Part shown: positions 46,003-54,048 of the stretch, in pieces
Layout of the letters: the number at the start of each line of letters is the position of its first letter
Numbering within the stretch: the first letter of the stretch is position 1
From: Isoptericola halotolerans
Lineage (GTDB): Bacteria > Actinomycetota > Actinomycetes > Actinomycetales > Cellulomonadaceae
Assembly (NCBI RefSeq): GCF_013149785.1
Contig: NZ_JABEZU010000004.1
Span: 395,930 to 459,929 of the forward strand
Direction of reading: 5' to 3'
DNA length: 64,000 nt
Notes under the pieces: generated by a model
Told to the model about the DNA's origin: nothing
Seen by the model: the letters and a program-made list of their open reading frames with translations, nothing else
The model's database searches: none
Translations under genes and position numbers: made by a program

Positions 46003-46875
46003 ATGCGACACGTGGCAAGCGAACATGTGAAGGTGGCGGTCGATGGGGACGACATGGTCCTTTGGAAGGAGGCCGCGACGCGGGTGCGGCTAGCTCAGGC
46101 CACGTTGGATCAGCTCGGGGACCCGGCTCCCGGAAGTGGACTTGCCCAGGATGACATGCGCTGCAACGGCCCATACATCTCCGACTCGGTCAGGGGCCAT
46201 CTTGATGCTGCGCTCGACAACCTGACTTTGTGGGCGAACGTGGTGGCGCCGAGGGTGTTCATCAAGGACGTGCCAGTCGAGAACCCTCCCCGCCCGTACT
46301 TCACGCTCGCGCGTGCTGGGTTGGAGTCGGCAGCTCAAGCGGTCTGGCTCCTTAGCCCTCAAGAGCAGGATGAGCGCATTGCCCGGCATCTGAGGCTGGC
46401 GGTCAACGACCTCGAGGAGATGCGCCGTACCGCCCGGCTCGTCGATTCAAGCGCCGAGGAGGCTGTCAAGGAAAGGATCGTGGCTGTTCGAGACACGGCT
46501 GGGGGGCCAATCAAGGTGGCACCGAACTATCTCGACATGGTGCGCGCCGCTGCGAACCTCGGTGGCCTTGAGCCCGACGACGCTGAAGCGCTGTGGCGGA
46601 CCGCGTCGGCCGCGGCCCACGGCAAACTCTGGTTCCTTGAAGCCACCTACAGCACCGACCTCGGCGAGGAGTTCTCGGCGGGCCGGTTCCGAGCGGTACG
46701 GCGACCCGATGCCGGAACGATCTCCACCGTGGTCACACTGGCCACGGAGGTCACCGAGCGTGCCGTCGTCCGATACGCGCTGATGCTGGGCGCCCCGTTG
46801 GAAAGGATCACCCAGCGCGCGGTCGAGCAATTGAGGAAGAACCTGCCCCGGACCGTGACTCCAGCACCAGAGTGA
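46003..46875 (+). CDS. Hypothetical helical protein
   Basis: 290 residues, predicted to be mostly alpha-helical, with no signal peptide or TM segment. Stretches such as PYFTLARAGLESAAQAVWLLSPQEQDERIARHLRLAVNDLEEMRR and LWRTASAAAHGKLWFL resemble proteins annotated as hypothetical in many actinobacteria. The AAHG near the end of a helix is reminiscent of HEPN-like folds, but RxxxxH of active HEPN RNases is not evident. Codon use is mixed, fitting the island. Function unknown. Confidence 0.6.
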   Translation: MRHVASEHVKVAVDGDDMVLWKEAATRVRLAQATLDQLGDPAPGSGLAQDDMRCNGPYISDSVRGHLDAALDNLTLWANVVAPRVFIKDVPVENPPRPYFTLARAGLESAAQAVWLLSPQEQDERIARHLRLAVNDLEEMRRTARLVDSSAEEAVKERIVAVRDTAGGPIKVAPNYLDMVRAAANLGGLEPDDAEALWRTASAAAHGKLWFLEATYSTDLGEEFSAGRFRAVRRPDAGTISTVVTLATEVTERAVVRYALMLGAPLERITQRAVEQLRKNLPRTVTPAPE

Positions 46876-47254
46876 CCCGGTCCGGTACGGGAACCACGCT
46901 CATTGAGCATGCCGGCGCCATGGACGCGGAAGCGATGAGTCGGAGGTTCACGTGGCTGCCATCGAACTCGTGGCTTGCTTGACTGCCTCGGGACCCGAAC
47001 TCTCCGTCTAGCGCTTCTGCCACCCGGCCGGGCAAGTCGAACGTGATCCGAGCGGCGAGCCGTTCACGCCACATCAGCGCATCCGCGCGGGCAAGGCCCG
47101 GGACAGGATGGTCGGACTCGGTCAGCTGCAACGTCTCGATCCCGCTGACGTGGGCGAGGACGCACCCGGTGGTGGCGTCGTTTGGCTCGGCGAACATCGA
47201 CAACGCGACTCGCGCCATCCGCTCACCCTGCATCGTCTCCGCCAGTGTCGCCAT
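46808..47254 (-). pseudogene. DprA-like N-terminal fragment
   Basis: The first ~85 residues (ERMARVALSMFAEPNDATTGCVLAHVSGIETLQL ... VPGLARADALMWRERLAARI) resemble the N-terminal helical domain of the accessory DprA/Smf proteins carried by mobile elements. The Rossmann DNA-binding domain that should follow is missing; the rest of the frame is low-similarity sequence overlapping the 3' end of the convergent hypothetical gene. It is therefore most likely a truncated relic. The identification rests on remembered patterns only. Confidence 0.42.
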
Positions 47255-47440
47255 GATCGGTGTCCTCTCGGTCCCAGTTCACCAACGAGGTACACGCCCG
47301 CGCACCGAGAGGTTCCCTCTGTCAGAGCACGGTCGTAGGCTGGAGGGTGAGGCTGTTCTTCAGCTACGCGGGTCCTGTGAGACAGCGCCTTCGAGGGCAC
47401 TCGGTCCATAGCCGCCTCCACGACGGAACACCGTCGCGCC

Positions 47441-47760
47441 ATGACGAGGCTCCGCACATCTGTAGCACTCAGCGTCCGAGGCTACGGCGTACTCCGCTAC
47501 GCACCCACCAACTTGCTTACCGACGCCATCCGCACCAGACGCGGCCTCAAATGGGTGTCCCCGCGATGCTCTTGGCCGTTCCTTATCTCTACGCCGCGAC
47601 GATCTGCACCCCGATCGTCAACGAGGGCGGTCCCGGGTGCCTCTACCTGTTGGTCCTGCTGTTCGTCTGGAACGCCTTCAGGTTCCACTGGATCGGACCG
47701 GTCAGTCTCCTGCTCATGGCGAGCCCTGCTACTCGCGTCCGGAGAACGCATGCCTGAACC
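47441..47760 (+). pseudogene. Small membrane protein of the so-called sulfate-permease-like family, two frameshifts
   Basis: Three frames join into one short membrane protein. MTRLRTSVALSVRG...YAPTNLLTDAIRTRRGLKW is followed (frameshift near 47553, one G missing) by GVPAMLLAVPYLYAATICTPIV and LYLLVLLFVWNAFRFHWIGPVSLLLMA. A second shift near 47720 gives the basic C-terminal tail. This ~100-residue two-TM family is frequent on actinobacterial plasmids and genomic islands, where it is often called sulfate permease without evidence. Two frameshifts make it inactive. Confidence 0.6.
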
Positions 47761-47856
47761 ACGAGCGACGGTGGCGCGTCTCCGGGCATCGCCGGCCTCC
47801 TCGTGACAACCTAGACACTGGCGGAAGCTGGAGGTATGCACTGACAGGAGGGCTCG

Positions 47857-48858
47857 ATGCGGCGCGTGAGAGTTGGTCGGCACGATGTCGGGGTTTCAGA
47901 GGTGCTTCCCTCCTACTGGCACTTGGCGGCTGAACGGCAGCACGTATATCACGCGAGGTTGCGTGGTGAACCTGGTCCGTGGACCGATGACGCTGTTCTC
48001 TTGAAATATCGCTTTACTAACGCCTATCGCGCCGCCGACCGCGTGTCACAAGATCTGATACGGGTCGCATACGAGGGTCCTCAGGACCCCGAGAACCTCG
48101 TCATGCGTGTTCTGCTATTTCGCTTCTTCAACAAGCCATCAACTTGGGACTCGCTGGAGTCTAGATTCGGCCAGATCACAACATCAACATTCGACGTCGA
48201 TGCCTACAGCAAGGTTCTCGACGCAAAAATTGCGAGCGGCGACAGAGTCTACTCTGCGGCCTACATTGTTCCACCCCCGCCGTTCGGTGCGGCTCGGAAG
48301 CACCGCAACCATCTGTTGCTAATCGAGCATATGATGCGTTCCGGGGTTGCCGCACAGGTCGAGCATGCTGGTACTCTTCGCCAAGTGTTTGAGACGATTC
48401 TGGCCTTTCCTTCACTCGGCCCCTTCCTCTCGTACCAGCTAGCAATTGACCTCAACTACACCTCGGTGATCGACTTTGATGAGAACGACTTCGTAGTGCC
48501 CGGGCCGGGCGCACGCAGTGGCATCGCGAAATGCTTCCCGCAGCTCAACGGCGTTTCTGCGGAAGACGTCATCCGATGGATGGTCGACACGCAACAGGTA
48601 CAGTTCGACCAAGAAGGGATCGAGTTCGACGACCTGTTTGGGCGGTCCTTGACACTCATCGACTGCCAGAATCTGTTCTGCGAGACCGACAAGTACGCGC
48701 GAGTGATGCATCCCAACGTGCGCGGAGTCGGAAACCGCAACAGGATCAAACAGCAGTTCGCACCTAAGGGTCCTCCGACAAGGCCCTTTTTCCCGCCAAA
48801 GTGGGGAATCAATCAACGGGTATCGGACCGGTCGAGCGCGCTCGCGACACCTACCTAG
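47857..48858 (+). CDS. Putative DNA base hypermodification protein (HMUDK-helical / aGPT-pyrophosphorylase-like)
   Basis: 333 residues; AGGAGG six bases before the ATG. The sequence matches the family known from phage thymidine hypermodification, in which 5-hydroxymethyluracil in DNA is pyrophosphorylated and the group replaced by amines or amino acids. Visible blocks are YWHLAAERQHVYHARL (20-35), PWTDDAVLLKYRFTNAYRAADRVSQ (41-65), DLNYTSVIDFDENDFVVPGPGARSGIAKCF (198-227) and LIDCQNLFCETDKYAR (267-282), ending FFPPKWGIN. The GPGARSGI block recalls the helix-hairpin part of glycosylase-like folds. It is tail-to-tail (10 bp) with a thymidylate-synthase-family gene and near a dNMP kinase, exactly the partners expected. 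Codons are less GC-biased than the core, suggesting transfer. The exact reaction is inferred. Confidence 0.75.
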   Translation: MRRVRVGRHDVGVSEVLPSYWHLAAERQHVYHARLRGEPGPWTDDAVLLKYRFTNAYRAADRVSQDLIRVAYEGPQDPENLVMRVLLFRFFNKPSTWDSLESRFGQITTSTFDVDAYSKVLDAKIASGDRVYSAAYIVPPPPFGAARKHRNHLLLIEHMMRSGVAAQVEHAGTLRQVFETILAFPSLGPFLSYQLAIDLNYTSVIDFDENDFVVPGPGARSGIAKCFPQLNGVSAEDVIRWMVDTQQVQFDQEGIEFDDLFGRSLTLIDCQNLFCETDKYARVMHPNVRGVGNRNRIKQQFAPKGPPTRPFFPPKWGINQRVSDRSSALATPT

Positions 48859-48868
48859 GCTGTCGGGC

Positions 48869-49858
48869 TCAGTGCTGCATACGTTGAGTTCGTCCGAGAT
48901 ATTCGCGTGCTGCGGCACCAAGTCTGCCGTTCCCAAGCCCGGCCAACTTCTCCTCTATAAGCTCCGCAGTGGCTCCACCCTGCGCCGCCCAATACAGATC
49001 AATCATCCGAATGTATGCGAGCAGGAGTGGGTCGGTGAGTTTGCAGTTGAGCACCGAAAGCTCTTGGCCAGACCGGATGCCGGCCTCCAGCCGCATCCAC
49101 TCGTCCCACGCAGCAGACGTATCCTCCCAGTCTGTATCGAACTGCGGGTGTTCCGCCTCGCCTGACGTGGCCCGATTCGGTTGACTGGCTAAGAGACGTG
49201 AAGCCCTGTCGAAGTGGCGCGCGTAGAGATGCAGGGAGGAGCTAAAAAAAACCAGTCGGCCAGGCACGCAATTGAGCCACCGCGCCATCACCTCAAGCAG
49301 CAGTGTCCACTCGAAGGCGTTGATGCCGGAGAATCCCCACCATATGTCGGTGCTGCGCGCAGCAACGTGGAGGTCGAGACGCCCGTCCCTCATGAGGAAG
49401 TGAAGCCAGTTGTTGCACGGGATGTCCCGACTCTCAACGAAGTCGCGATCCGGATCGTAGATGCTGGCGACGGCCCGGCGCGAGAGTGGGTCTTCCCGGA
49501 GAATCTTCACGATCTCGACGAGTTGGTCTATGCCATTCCAGTTTCGAAGCCGCGGACCGTAACCAGCACGCCACGATAGGCCGTCGTCTGAGAAGTCGAT
49601 CGCTCGCTCTAGATAGGCGCTGAGTAAGCTCAAGTCGTTTCGGCCCGCGATCACCCACATGCTCTCCGCGATCGAGGCAAAAACGTTGTTGTTTCGGTGG
49701 GGGAGTATCACGTAGCGGGACCGAATGTCGGATACCTCGACAAGCCGCGCCCGCAGCTCTCGGGTCCGCTCTCCGCGGACCTCAACAGGGTCTCCTGAGT
49801 CAACAACGGCGCGCAACTCGGCTAAGAAGGCTTGCTCCACACCTCGATAGACAGCCAC
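48869..49858 (-). CDS. Thymidylate-synthase-family enzyme, probable dUMP hydroxymethylase
   Basis: 329 residues from a GTG at 49858. It is a thymidylate synthase relative, not the housekeeping ThyA. The phosphate-binding Arg pair is in REDPLSRRAVASIYDP (121-136) and the catalytic Cys148 in DIPCNNWLHFLMRDG. The nucleotide-binding segment ARSTDIWWGFSGINAFEW (167-184) contains Asp171 and Asn180. The GxxGxN form of this block is typical of phage hydroxymethylases, and the Asn argues for uracil rather than cytosine as base. The N- and C-termini differ from ThyA; the C-terminal 110 residues are helical and not recognised. It lies six bases downstream of the kinase gene, so both are one operon. It would make 5-hydroxymethyl-dUMP for the neighbouring modification protein (inferred). 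Confidence 0.75.
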   Translation of the reverse strand: MAVYRGVEQAFLAELRAVVDSGDPVEVRGERTRELRARLVEVSDIRSRYVILPHRNNNVFASIAESMWVIAGRNDLSLLSAYLERAIDFSDDGLSWRAGYGPRLRNWNGIDQLVEIVKILREDPLSRRAVASIYDPDRDFVESRDIPCNNWLHFLMRDGRLDLHVAARSTDIWWGFSGINAFEWTLLLEVMARWLNCVPGRLVFFSSSLHLYARHFDRASRLLASQPNRATSGEAEHPQFDTDWEDTSAAWDEWMRLEAGIRSGQELSVLNCKLTDPLLLAYIRMIDLYWAAQGGATAELIEEKLAGLGNGRLGAAAREYLGRTQRMQH

Positions 49859-49864
49859 TATGGC

Positions 49865-50491
49865 TTACCGATTCTGAACTCGGCCAGCAAGTCCGCGATC
49901 CAGAAGTGTCTCAGTCACAAAGGAGTATGTCTCTTCTTCGTCCGCCATCGGAACAACAACCGCGGACTCAGCATGTTCCTCCAAGAGTGCTCGATAGCCG
50001 GCCTGCACGCCCGGTGCGTTGTTCGAGTCGAGGTGGTGGGGTTCGAGGAATACAAAGACGATAGACGGCTTGATCGGTGACCAGATAGTGTCGATGAGTT
50101 CCCTGAAACTCGACTCCGGGAGTCCTGACTGCTTCACTGGTCCGCCGTACCAGCCGTAAGCGAGAGTGGACCACCACCAACGATCCAGAATCAGAGATTG
50201 CTTCTCCGCAGCTCTCTTGAGACCAGGCACAGACTCCGCATGGCACGCGAGGTGCGCTAGTTGCTGAGCGAGGCCGGACGTAGGCTTCTCGTCAGGGGTC
50301 TCGCCCTCCAGTGCTCTGTACACCCGTTCGGTGAACGTGGTGAAGCCGCTTGGCATGTGAGCGAACACTGTGGACCCAGTGTCGACTGAGCCTTGGAGGC
50401 GGTCGAGCTGCGTCGACTTACCGGTCTGATCGAGGCCCTCAAACACGATGACGGCACCCGAGCGGATGGTGAGACCAGCCTTGGCCATCAT
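49865..50491 (-). CDS. Thymidylate-kinase-like deoxynucleotide kinase
   Basis: 208 residues. P-loop IVFEGLDQTGKSTQ (Walker A, Lys25), the thymidylate-kinase-type LILDRWWWSTLAYGWYGG (DR-motif) and a C-terminal hydrophobic strand SIVFVFLEP fit the dTMP kinase superfamily, although it diverges from housekeeping Tmk. AAGGAG lies three bases before the first ATG and six before the second, so either (50491 or 50488) may be used. It is first in the operon with the TS-family gene. In phage hypermodification pathways such a kinase phosphorylates the modified monophosphate; the same job is inferred here. Confidence 0.75.
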   Translation of the reverse strand: MMAKAGLTIRSGAVIVFEGLDQTGKSTQLDRLQGSVDTGSTVFAHMPSGFTTFTERVYRALEGETPDEKPTSGLAQQLAHLACHAESVPGLKRAAEKQSLILDRWWWSTLAYGWYGGPVKQSGLPESSFRELIDTIWSPIKPSIVFVFLEPHHLDSNNAPGVQAGYRALLEEHAESAVVVPMADEEETYSFVTETLLDRGLAGRVQNR

Positions 50492-50556
50492 CAGCTCCTT
50501 CTCTCCACACAGCGTGGCTCCCGGGACGTGTCAGAGGTCACCCCTATGATCAGGCT
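50492..50556. promoter_or_regulatory. Shared divergent promoter region of the two putative defence modules
   Basis: 65 bp separate the kinase (minus) and the zinc-ribbon gene (plus). TATGAT (50545-50550), six bases before the plus-strand ATG, looks like a -10 box and would give a leaderless or nearly leaderless message. The closeness means both operons could be controlled together. Confidence 0.45.
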
Positions 50557-51363
50557 ATGGGACGGCACCGGGGTCACGAGGGAAGTGCGGCGGCGCGTCG
50601 CCCTGGCGACCCGTGGCGCGAGCTCCCTGACGCTGGCCGCGGCTACCTGTCTGTCTACTTCTCCGAGCCCCTCGCACGATGGCCAGTTCGGGAGATTACC
50701 CGACCTGCGGACAATAAGAGCGACCCAAACATTGAGACCGGAACCTACGGTCTGTTCTCTACGTGCGAGCCGTCCATGCGAAACCGGATCGTTCTCGATG
50801 GCGCGTCCACCATCTTCTTCCTCACGACACGTAAACCGCACCAGGGGAGAGTGATCTCCGGGTACTACCACGTTGGCTGGTACACGGAAGGTACTCAGGG
50901 TGCGGTCAACCGTGACTATGCCCTCGCCGCCGACAAGTTGCACTTCATCGACCCCATCCTTACGAGCGATCTGGCTGAGTCGCTGGCAGCCATCTGTTCC
51001 ACGCGGTTCCGTACGATGAAGCCGATCGATATTGAGACTGTGGCGGCTCTTCGCCGGATATGCGATGAGCGCCCTGACCGCACGGCCGAATACTTGGGCG
51101 AGATCGAGCGGGTGGAAGCTTTTGCGCGTGCTCGATCCGGCTGCGCGTACCCTTCGTGGGGGCGGGAGGGTGGATTCAGCTGGTCAGACGCTCCCGACTA
51201 CTACCAGACAGACGCTGAACTCTCGAAGGTGCCCAACAGTTCCAGGAACCGCAAGTGGCGATGCCGAGAGTGTGGATATCTCATTAAGAGCGGCGCGCTG
51301 CTGAAGAAGTGTCCGTTGTGCAAACAGATGGCAACGCTCGCTCCTGCCGAGGAGGGCGCATGA
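50557..51363 (+). CDS. Zinc-ribbon protein, first gene of a TIR-SLATT operon
   Basis: 268 residues, function not recognised. The middle part (about 60-130: GLFSTCEPSMRNRIV, TIFFLTTRKPHQGRVISGYYHVGWYTEG, LAADKLHFIDPI) has a beta-rich pattern vaguely like PUA/EVE-type readers of modified bases; I hold this as a guess. Residues 230-262 (WRCRECGYLIKSGALLKKCPLCKQM) are a clear two-CxxC zinc ribbon. The stop overlaps the ATG of the TIR gene (ATGA), so the two are translationally coupled. It is divergent from the kinase/TS operon. By position it is a candidate sensor for the TIR protein. Confidence 0.65.
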   Translation: MGRHRGHEGSAAARRPGDPWRELPDAGRGYLSVYFSEPLARWPVREITRPADNKSDPNIETGTYGLFSTCEPSMRNRIVLDGASTIFFLTTRKPHQGRVISGYYHVGWYTEGTQGAVNRDYALAADKLHFIDPILTSDLAESLAAICSTRFRTMKPIDIETVAALRRICDERPDRTAEYLGEIERVEAFARARSGCAYPSWGREGGFSWSDAPDYYQTDAELSKVPNSSRNRKWRCRECGYLIKSGALLKKCPLCKQMATLAPAEEGA

Positions 51364-51821
51364 CCCGTCGAGTCTTTATCAGTTACCAGCATGCCGATCA
51401 GATGAAAGCCCGTGGCTTGAACCTGATGACATACAACACGAACGTCAAGATTGACTTCACGGGGCGGCACCTGCTCGACCCGGTGAAGAGCCAGGACGCG
51501 GACTACATTAGCCGAAAGATCAAGGAACGGATCAAAGGGTCATCTGCGACGATCGTGCTCATCGGGAAGGAGACCTCCCAAAGCGAGTGGGTCGAGAAGG
51601 AGATCCAGTGGAGCAAGGAACAGGGAAAGGGCATCATTGGCATCCGCATCGACCCCGGCGCGCCAGTCCCTGAAGGGTTGACAGAGTACGGCGCTGAGAT
51701 TCTCGACTGGAATACTCCGGCAGATGTCAACCAGTTTGACGATGCCATCGAGCGAGCGATCACTGCGACAAGTCGCGGCAGGTCAATGCCGACCAACACG
51801 ATGAGCACGTGCACGCGATGA
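51360..51821 (+). CDS. TIR-like (ThsB/DUF1863-type) domain protein
   Basis: 153 residues, essentially one TIR-like domain of the MTH538/ThsB type: RRVFISYQHADQMKARGLNLM at the start, ADYISRKIKERIKGSSATIVLIGKETSQSEWVEKEIQWSKEQGKGIIGIRI in the middle, ILDWNTPADV near the end. In Thoeris-type anti-phage systems such proteins sense infection and make an NAD-derived signal for an effector. Glu residues in the SEWVEKEI helix sit where the catalytic Glu of TIR enzymes is expected. It overlaps the upstream zinc-ribbon gene and the downstream SLATT gene by four bases each, so the three form one unit. Confidence 0.82.
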   Translation: MTRRVFISYQHADQMKARGLNLMTYNTNVKIDFTGRHLLDPVKSQDADYISRKIKERIKGSSATIVLIGKETSQSEWVEKEIQWSKEQGKGIIGIRIDPGAPVPEGLTEYGAEILDWNTPADVNQFDDAIERAITATSRGRSMPTNTMSTCTR

Positions 51822-52741
51822 ACGGCCACAGCAACTCCCACAGGCCAAGGAACATCAAGTTGCCCGTTATTCACGATGCGGCAAGCGACGCGTCTGGGCG
51901 CGGACAAACAACGTATGTTCGGCTAAGCGCCTCCCGGCTGGTTGCACTTCTAGTGGCAACGCTCGCCGCGGCGCTGGGCATCGCCATTGGAAGTTTTGAC
52001 TTTTCTGGTCTTGTACTACTTCTCGCGTTCGTAGTAGCCGCACTAGCCGAACTAGCTTTGATCCGATTTCAGCCCGAACGCGACTGGTACGCCGGACGAG
52101 CGGTCGCCGAGTCTACGAAGACACTCGCGTGGCGGTTCGCCGTCCAGGGAGAGCCATTCGGCCCGAATCTCACTGAAGGTGATGCCGAGGCACTGCTTCG
52201 AACCCGAGTCAGCGAAGTTCTGCAACGTGGCAAGGACCGAATCAACGTAGGTCCTGGCGATGCCGTCCTCACCGACAGCATGCTTGAACTCCGCCGATCG
52301 CCATTCTCCGCACGCAGGGGCGCCTACCTCGAACACAGGACAGAAGAACAGCGCATCTGGTACTCGTCCAATGCACGGAAGAACGAAGTCCGCGCCACAA
52401 CATGGCGTTATGCTCTTCTTCTTGGCGAACTGCTCGCGATCGTAGCTTCGGCTCTTTCCCTAGGGCGTGACGAGCCCTTCGACTTCGCCGGTATCGTCGC
52501 CGCGTTCGTTGCAGGGGGAGCCGCCTGGCTGGCGATCAGGCAACACTCCCAACTGACGTCCGCGTATCGAGTGGCGGCAGGTGAACTTGCTGTTCAAGCA
52601 GACGTTCTCCGTGGAGTGAGTGCTGAGGACTGGCCGCAGGCGGTGGCGGACGCTGAGGAGGCGATCAGTCGTGAGCACACGATGTGGCTGGCTACCCGTG
52701 GTGAGGAGCCGTTGCCGCCTCCCCACATAGGTAGGAATTGA
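51818..52741 (+). CDS. SLATT/DUF4231-type membrane protein, probable effector
   Basis: 307 residues from an ATG at 51818 that overlaps the TIR stop (ATGA). Two pairs of TM helices (about 41-58/64-82 and 197-215/220-238, e.g. RLVALLVATLAAALGIAIGSF and YALLLGELLAIVASALSL) are joined by amphipathic charged helices (WYAGRAVAESTKTLAWRFAVQGEPF; YLEHRTEEQRIWYSSNARKNE). The C-terminal helix reads QAVADAEEAISREHTMWLATR. This is the pattern of DUF4231/SLATT proteins, predicted pore-forming effectors of nucleotide-signalling conflict systems. With the TIR protein it forms a sensor-effector pair. Activity is inferred from the family. Confidence 0.75.
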   Translation: MNGHSNSHRPRNIKLPVIHDAASDASGRGQTTYVRLSASRLVALLVATLAAALGIAIGSFDFSGLVLLLAFVVAALAELALIRFQPERDWYAGRAVAESTKTLAWRFAVQGEPFGPNLTEGDAEALLRTRVSEVLQRGKDRINVGPGDAVLTDSMLELRRSPFSARRGAYLEHRTEEQRIWYSSNARKNEVRATTWRYALLLGELLAIVASALSLGRDEPFDFAGIVAAFVAGGAAWLAIRQHSQLTSAYRVAAGELAVQADVLRGVSAEDWPQAVADAEEAISREHTMWLATRGEEPLPPPHIGRN

Positions 52742-53238
52742 TCGAGTTTTCGGGCGCAACTGAACATTCTGGCTTGGGGGTATTACATGGCCCGTCACGT
52801 TTCGAGATTACGGTCGACAACTCCGGTCTGCGCGCGGCCAACTCGGCTTGCCGGGGGAGTTCGGGCAATGTGCCGCGATGCGCTCTGCGGCTTCACGTTG
52901 GCTAGCGTACGGGCCTCATGTTTCCTGTCTAGGACCACAAGGGGGACCAGACATCCTGCGACGCGTGGATTCAGGACAGAGCCCACTTGTAGCGACTGTC
53001 GGACCCGCGGCTGAAGGCCCTTGACCCGGTCTATCCAGACTCGCCTCGGGGTCTCATTCACGGTCCAGTCTGGGCACCGCGGGCTGGGTGCGTCACTCGT
53101 TGGGAGGCGCAGGCGACGTTGGCTGAGGGGGACCAAATGGGGACCAAAACTATGCAAGCCATGCATTTCGTGACGTGCGCTGCATGTACTGAGCCCGGAC
53201 ACAGGCGGATTCCAGCCTCGACGAGGCCGTCTGGACGC
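52742..53238. other. Gene-free region downstream of the SLATT gene
   Basis: About 500 bp with no credible gene. It includes a short tandem GGGGACCAAAT/GGGGACCAAAA (53129-53150). Similar sequences occur near integrase genes and attachment sites in actinobacterial elements, but no integrase is visible here. Confidence 0.4.
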
Positions 53239-53940
53239 CTGGGGGATCAGGGCTGGGGCGTCGAACTGCTCGTCCTTATAGCGCGTCGCGTAGGCGTCGA
53301 AGACGCGGCGCTCGGCCAGGTTGCCTCCCAGCGTCGCCCGTAGGCGACCGTGTAGGTCTATGCCGACGTCGCGGGCCGAAACGCTACCGGCGACGCCCTG
53401 GCGCTCTCGCCACCACTCGATCAGGCTGCAGGACGCCAGTCCATCGGCAGGGATCGGCCGATCGTAGACGAGGCAGTACTCGCCATTGCGGACGAACTCG
53501 ATCTCGTTGCGCACGGCATCGCGCAACACGAGCTCGGGCTTAGGACCGTTCGCGGCGAAGATCAGGTTCTTCGCCGGCGATCCGACACCTCCTCCGCGGT
53601 CGTACACAGAGCGCAGAGCGGTCAGGTCGGCGAGGGTGGCGTCGCTCAGATCGAGTTCCGCGACGATGCGGCGGGCGAGGGCCACGAGCCGGGGAAGCTC
53701 GCAGCCCTCGATGTAGGCCTGGATGACGTCGCGCTCGGTGTAGTCCCTGTCACTCGGCTAACGATCCGACACCGACCACGGCAGCTGCAGCTCCTCGCCG
53801 AGAACCGTCTCGAGGTCGCGCCGCGTGTTGGAGTCGATGAGTGCCTGTTCCTTGGCGGCCCGCAACGTACGCGACGACACCTTGGTCGGCACCTTCGAGG
53901 AGGCGAAGATCGCCGCATCGAAGAAGTTGAAGCCGCTCAC
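53239..53940 (-). pseudogene. Abi/nuclease-like gene, in-frame TAG and truncated 3' end
   Basis: From an ATG at 53940 the frame reads SGFNFFDAAIFASSKVPTKVSSRTLRAAKEQALIDSNTRRDLETVLGEELQLPWS, hits a TAG at 53758-53760 and continues in the same frame as RDYTERDVIQAYIEGCELPRLVALARRIVAEL, VYDRGGGVGSPAKNLIFAANGPKPELVLRDAVRNEIEF and RVFDAYATRYK to LIPQ near 53239. The second part matches a large actinobacterial family of AbiJ/restriction-nuclease-like proteins whose C-terminal nuclease-like domain would come next but is absent. The frame then runs into unrelated sequence. One nonsense codon plus a missing C-terminus mark it as dead; family naming is from memory. Confidence 0.6.
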
Positions 53941-54048
53941 AGGCCCATTGTCCCGCAGGCAGGAATCTGCATCGAGGGACGATCCAACCTACTTTGTGCG
54001 GCCATCGCGACACGCCCGAGATCGAGCAAGGTAGGCAGGCGTGTCCGT

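Noticed and set aside
46003..46875. Calling the 290-aa hypothetical protein a HEPN RNase
   Set aside because: Only a loose helical pattern and AAHG are seen; the RxxxxH catalytic motif is not evident.
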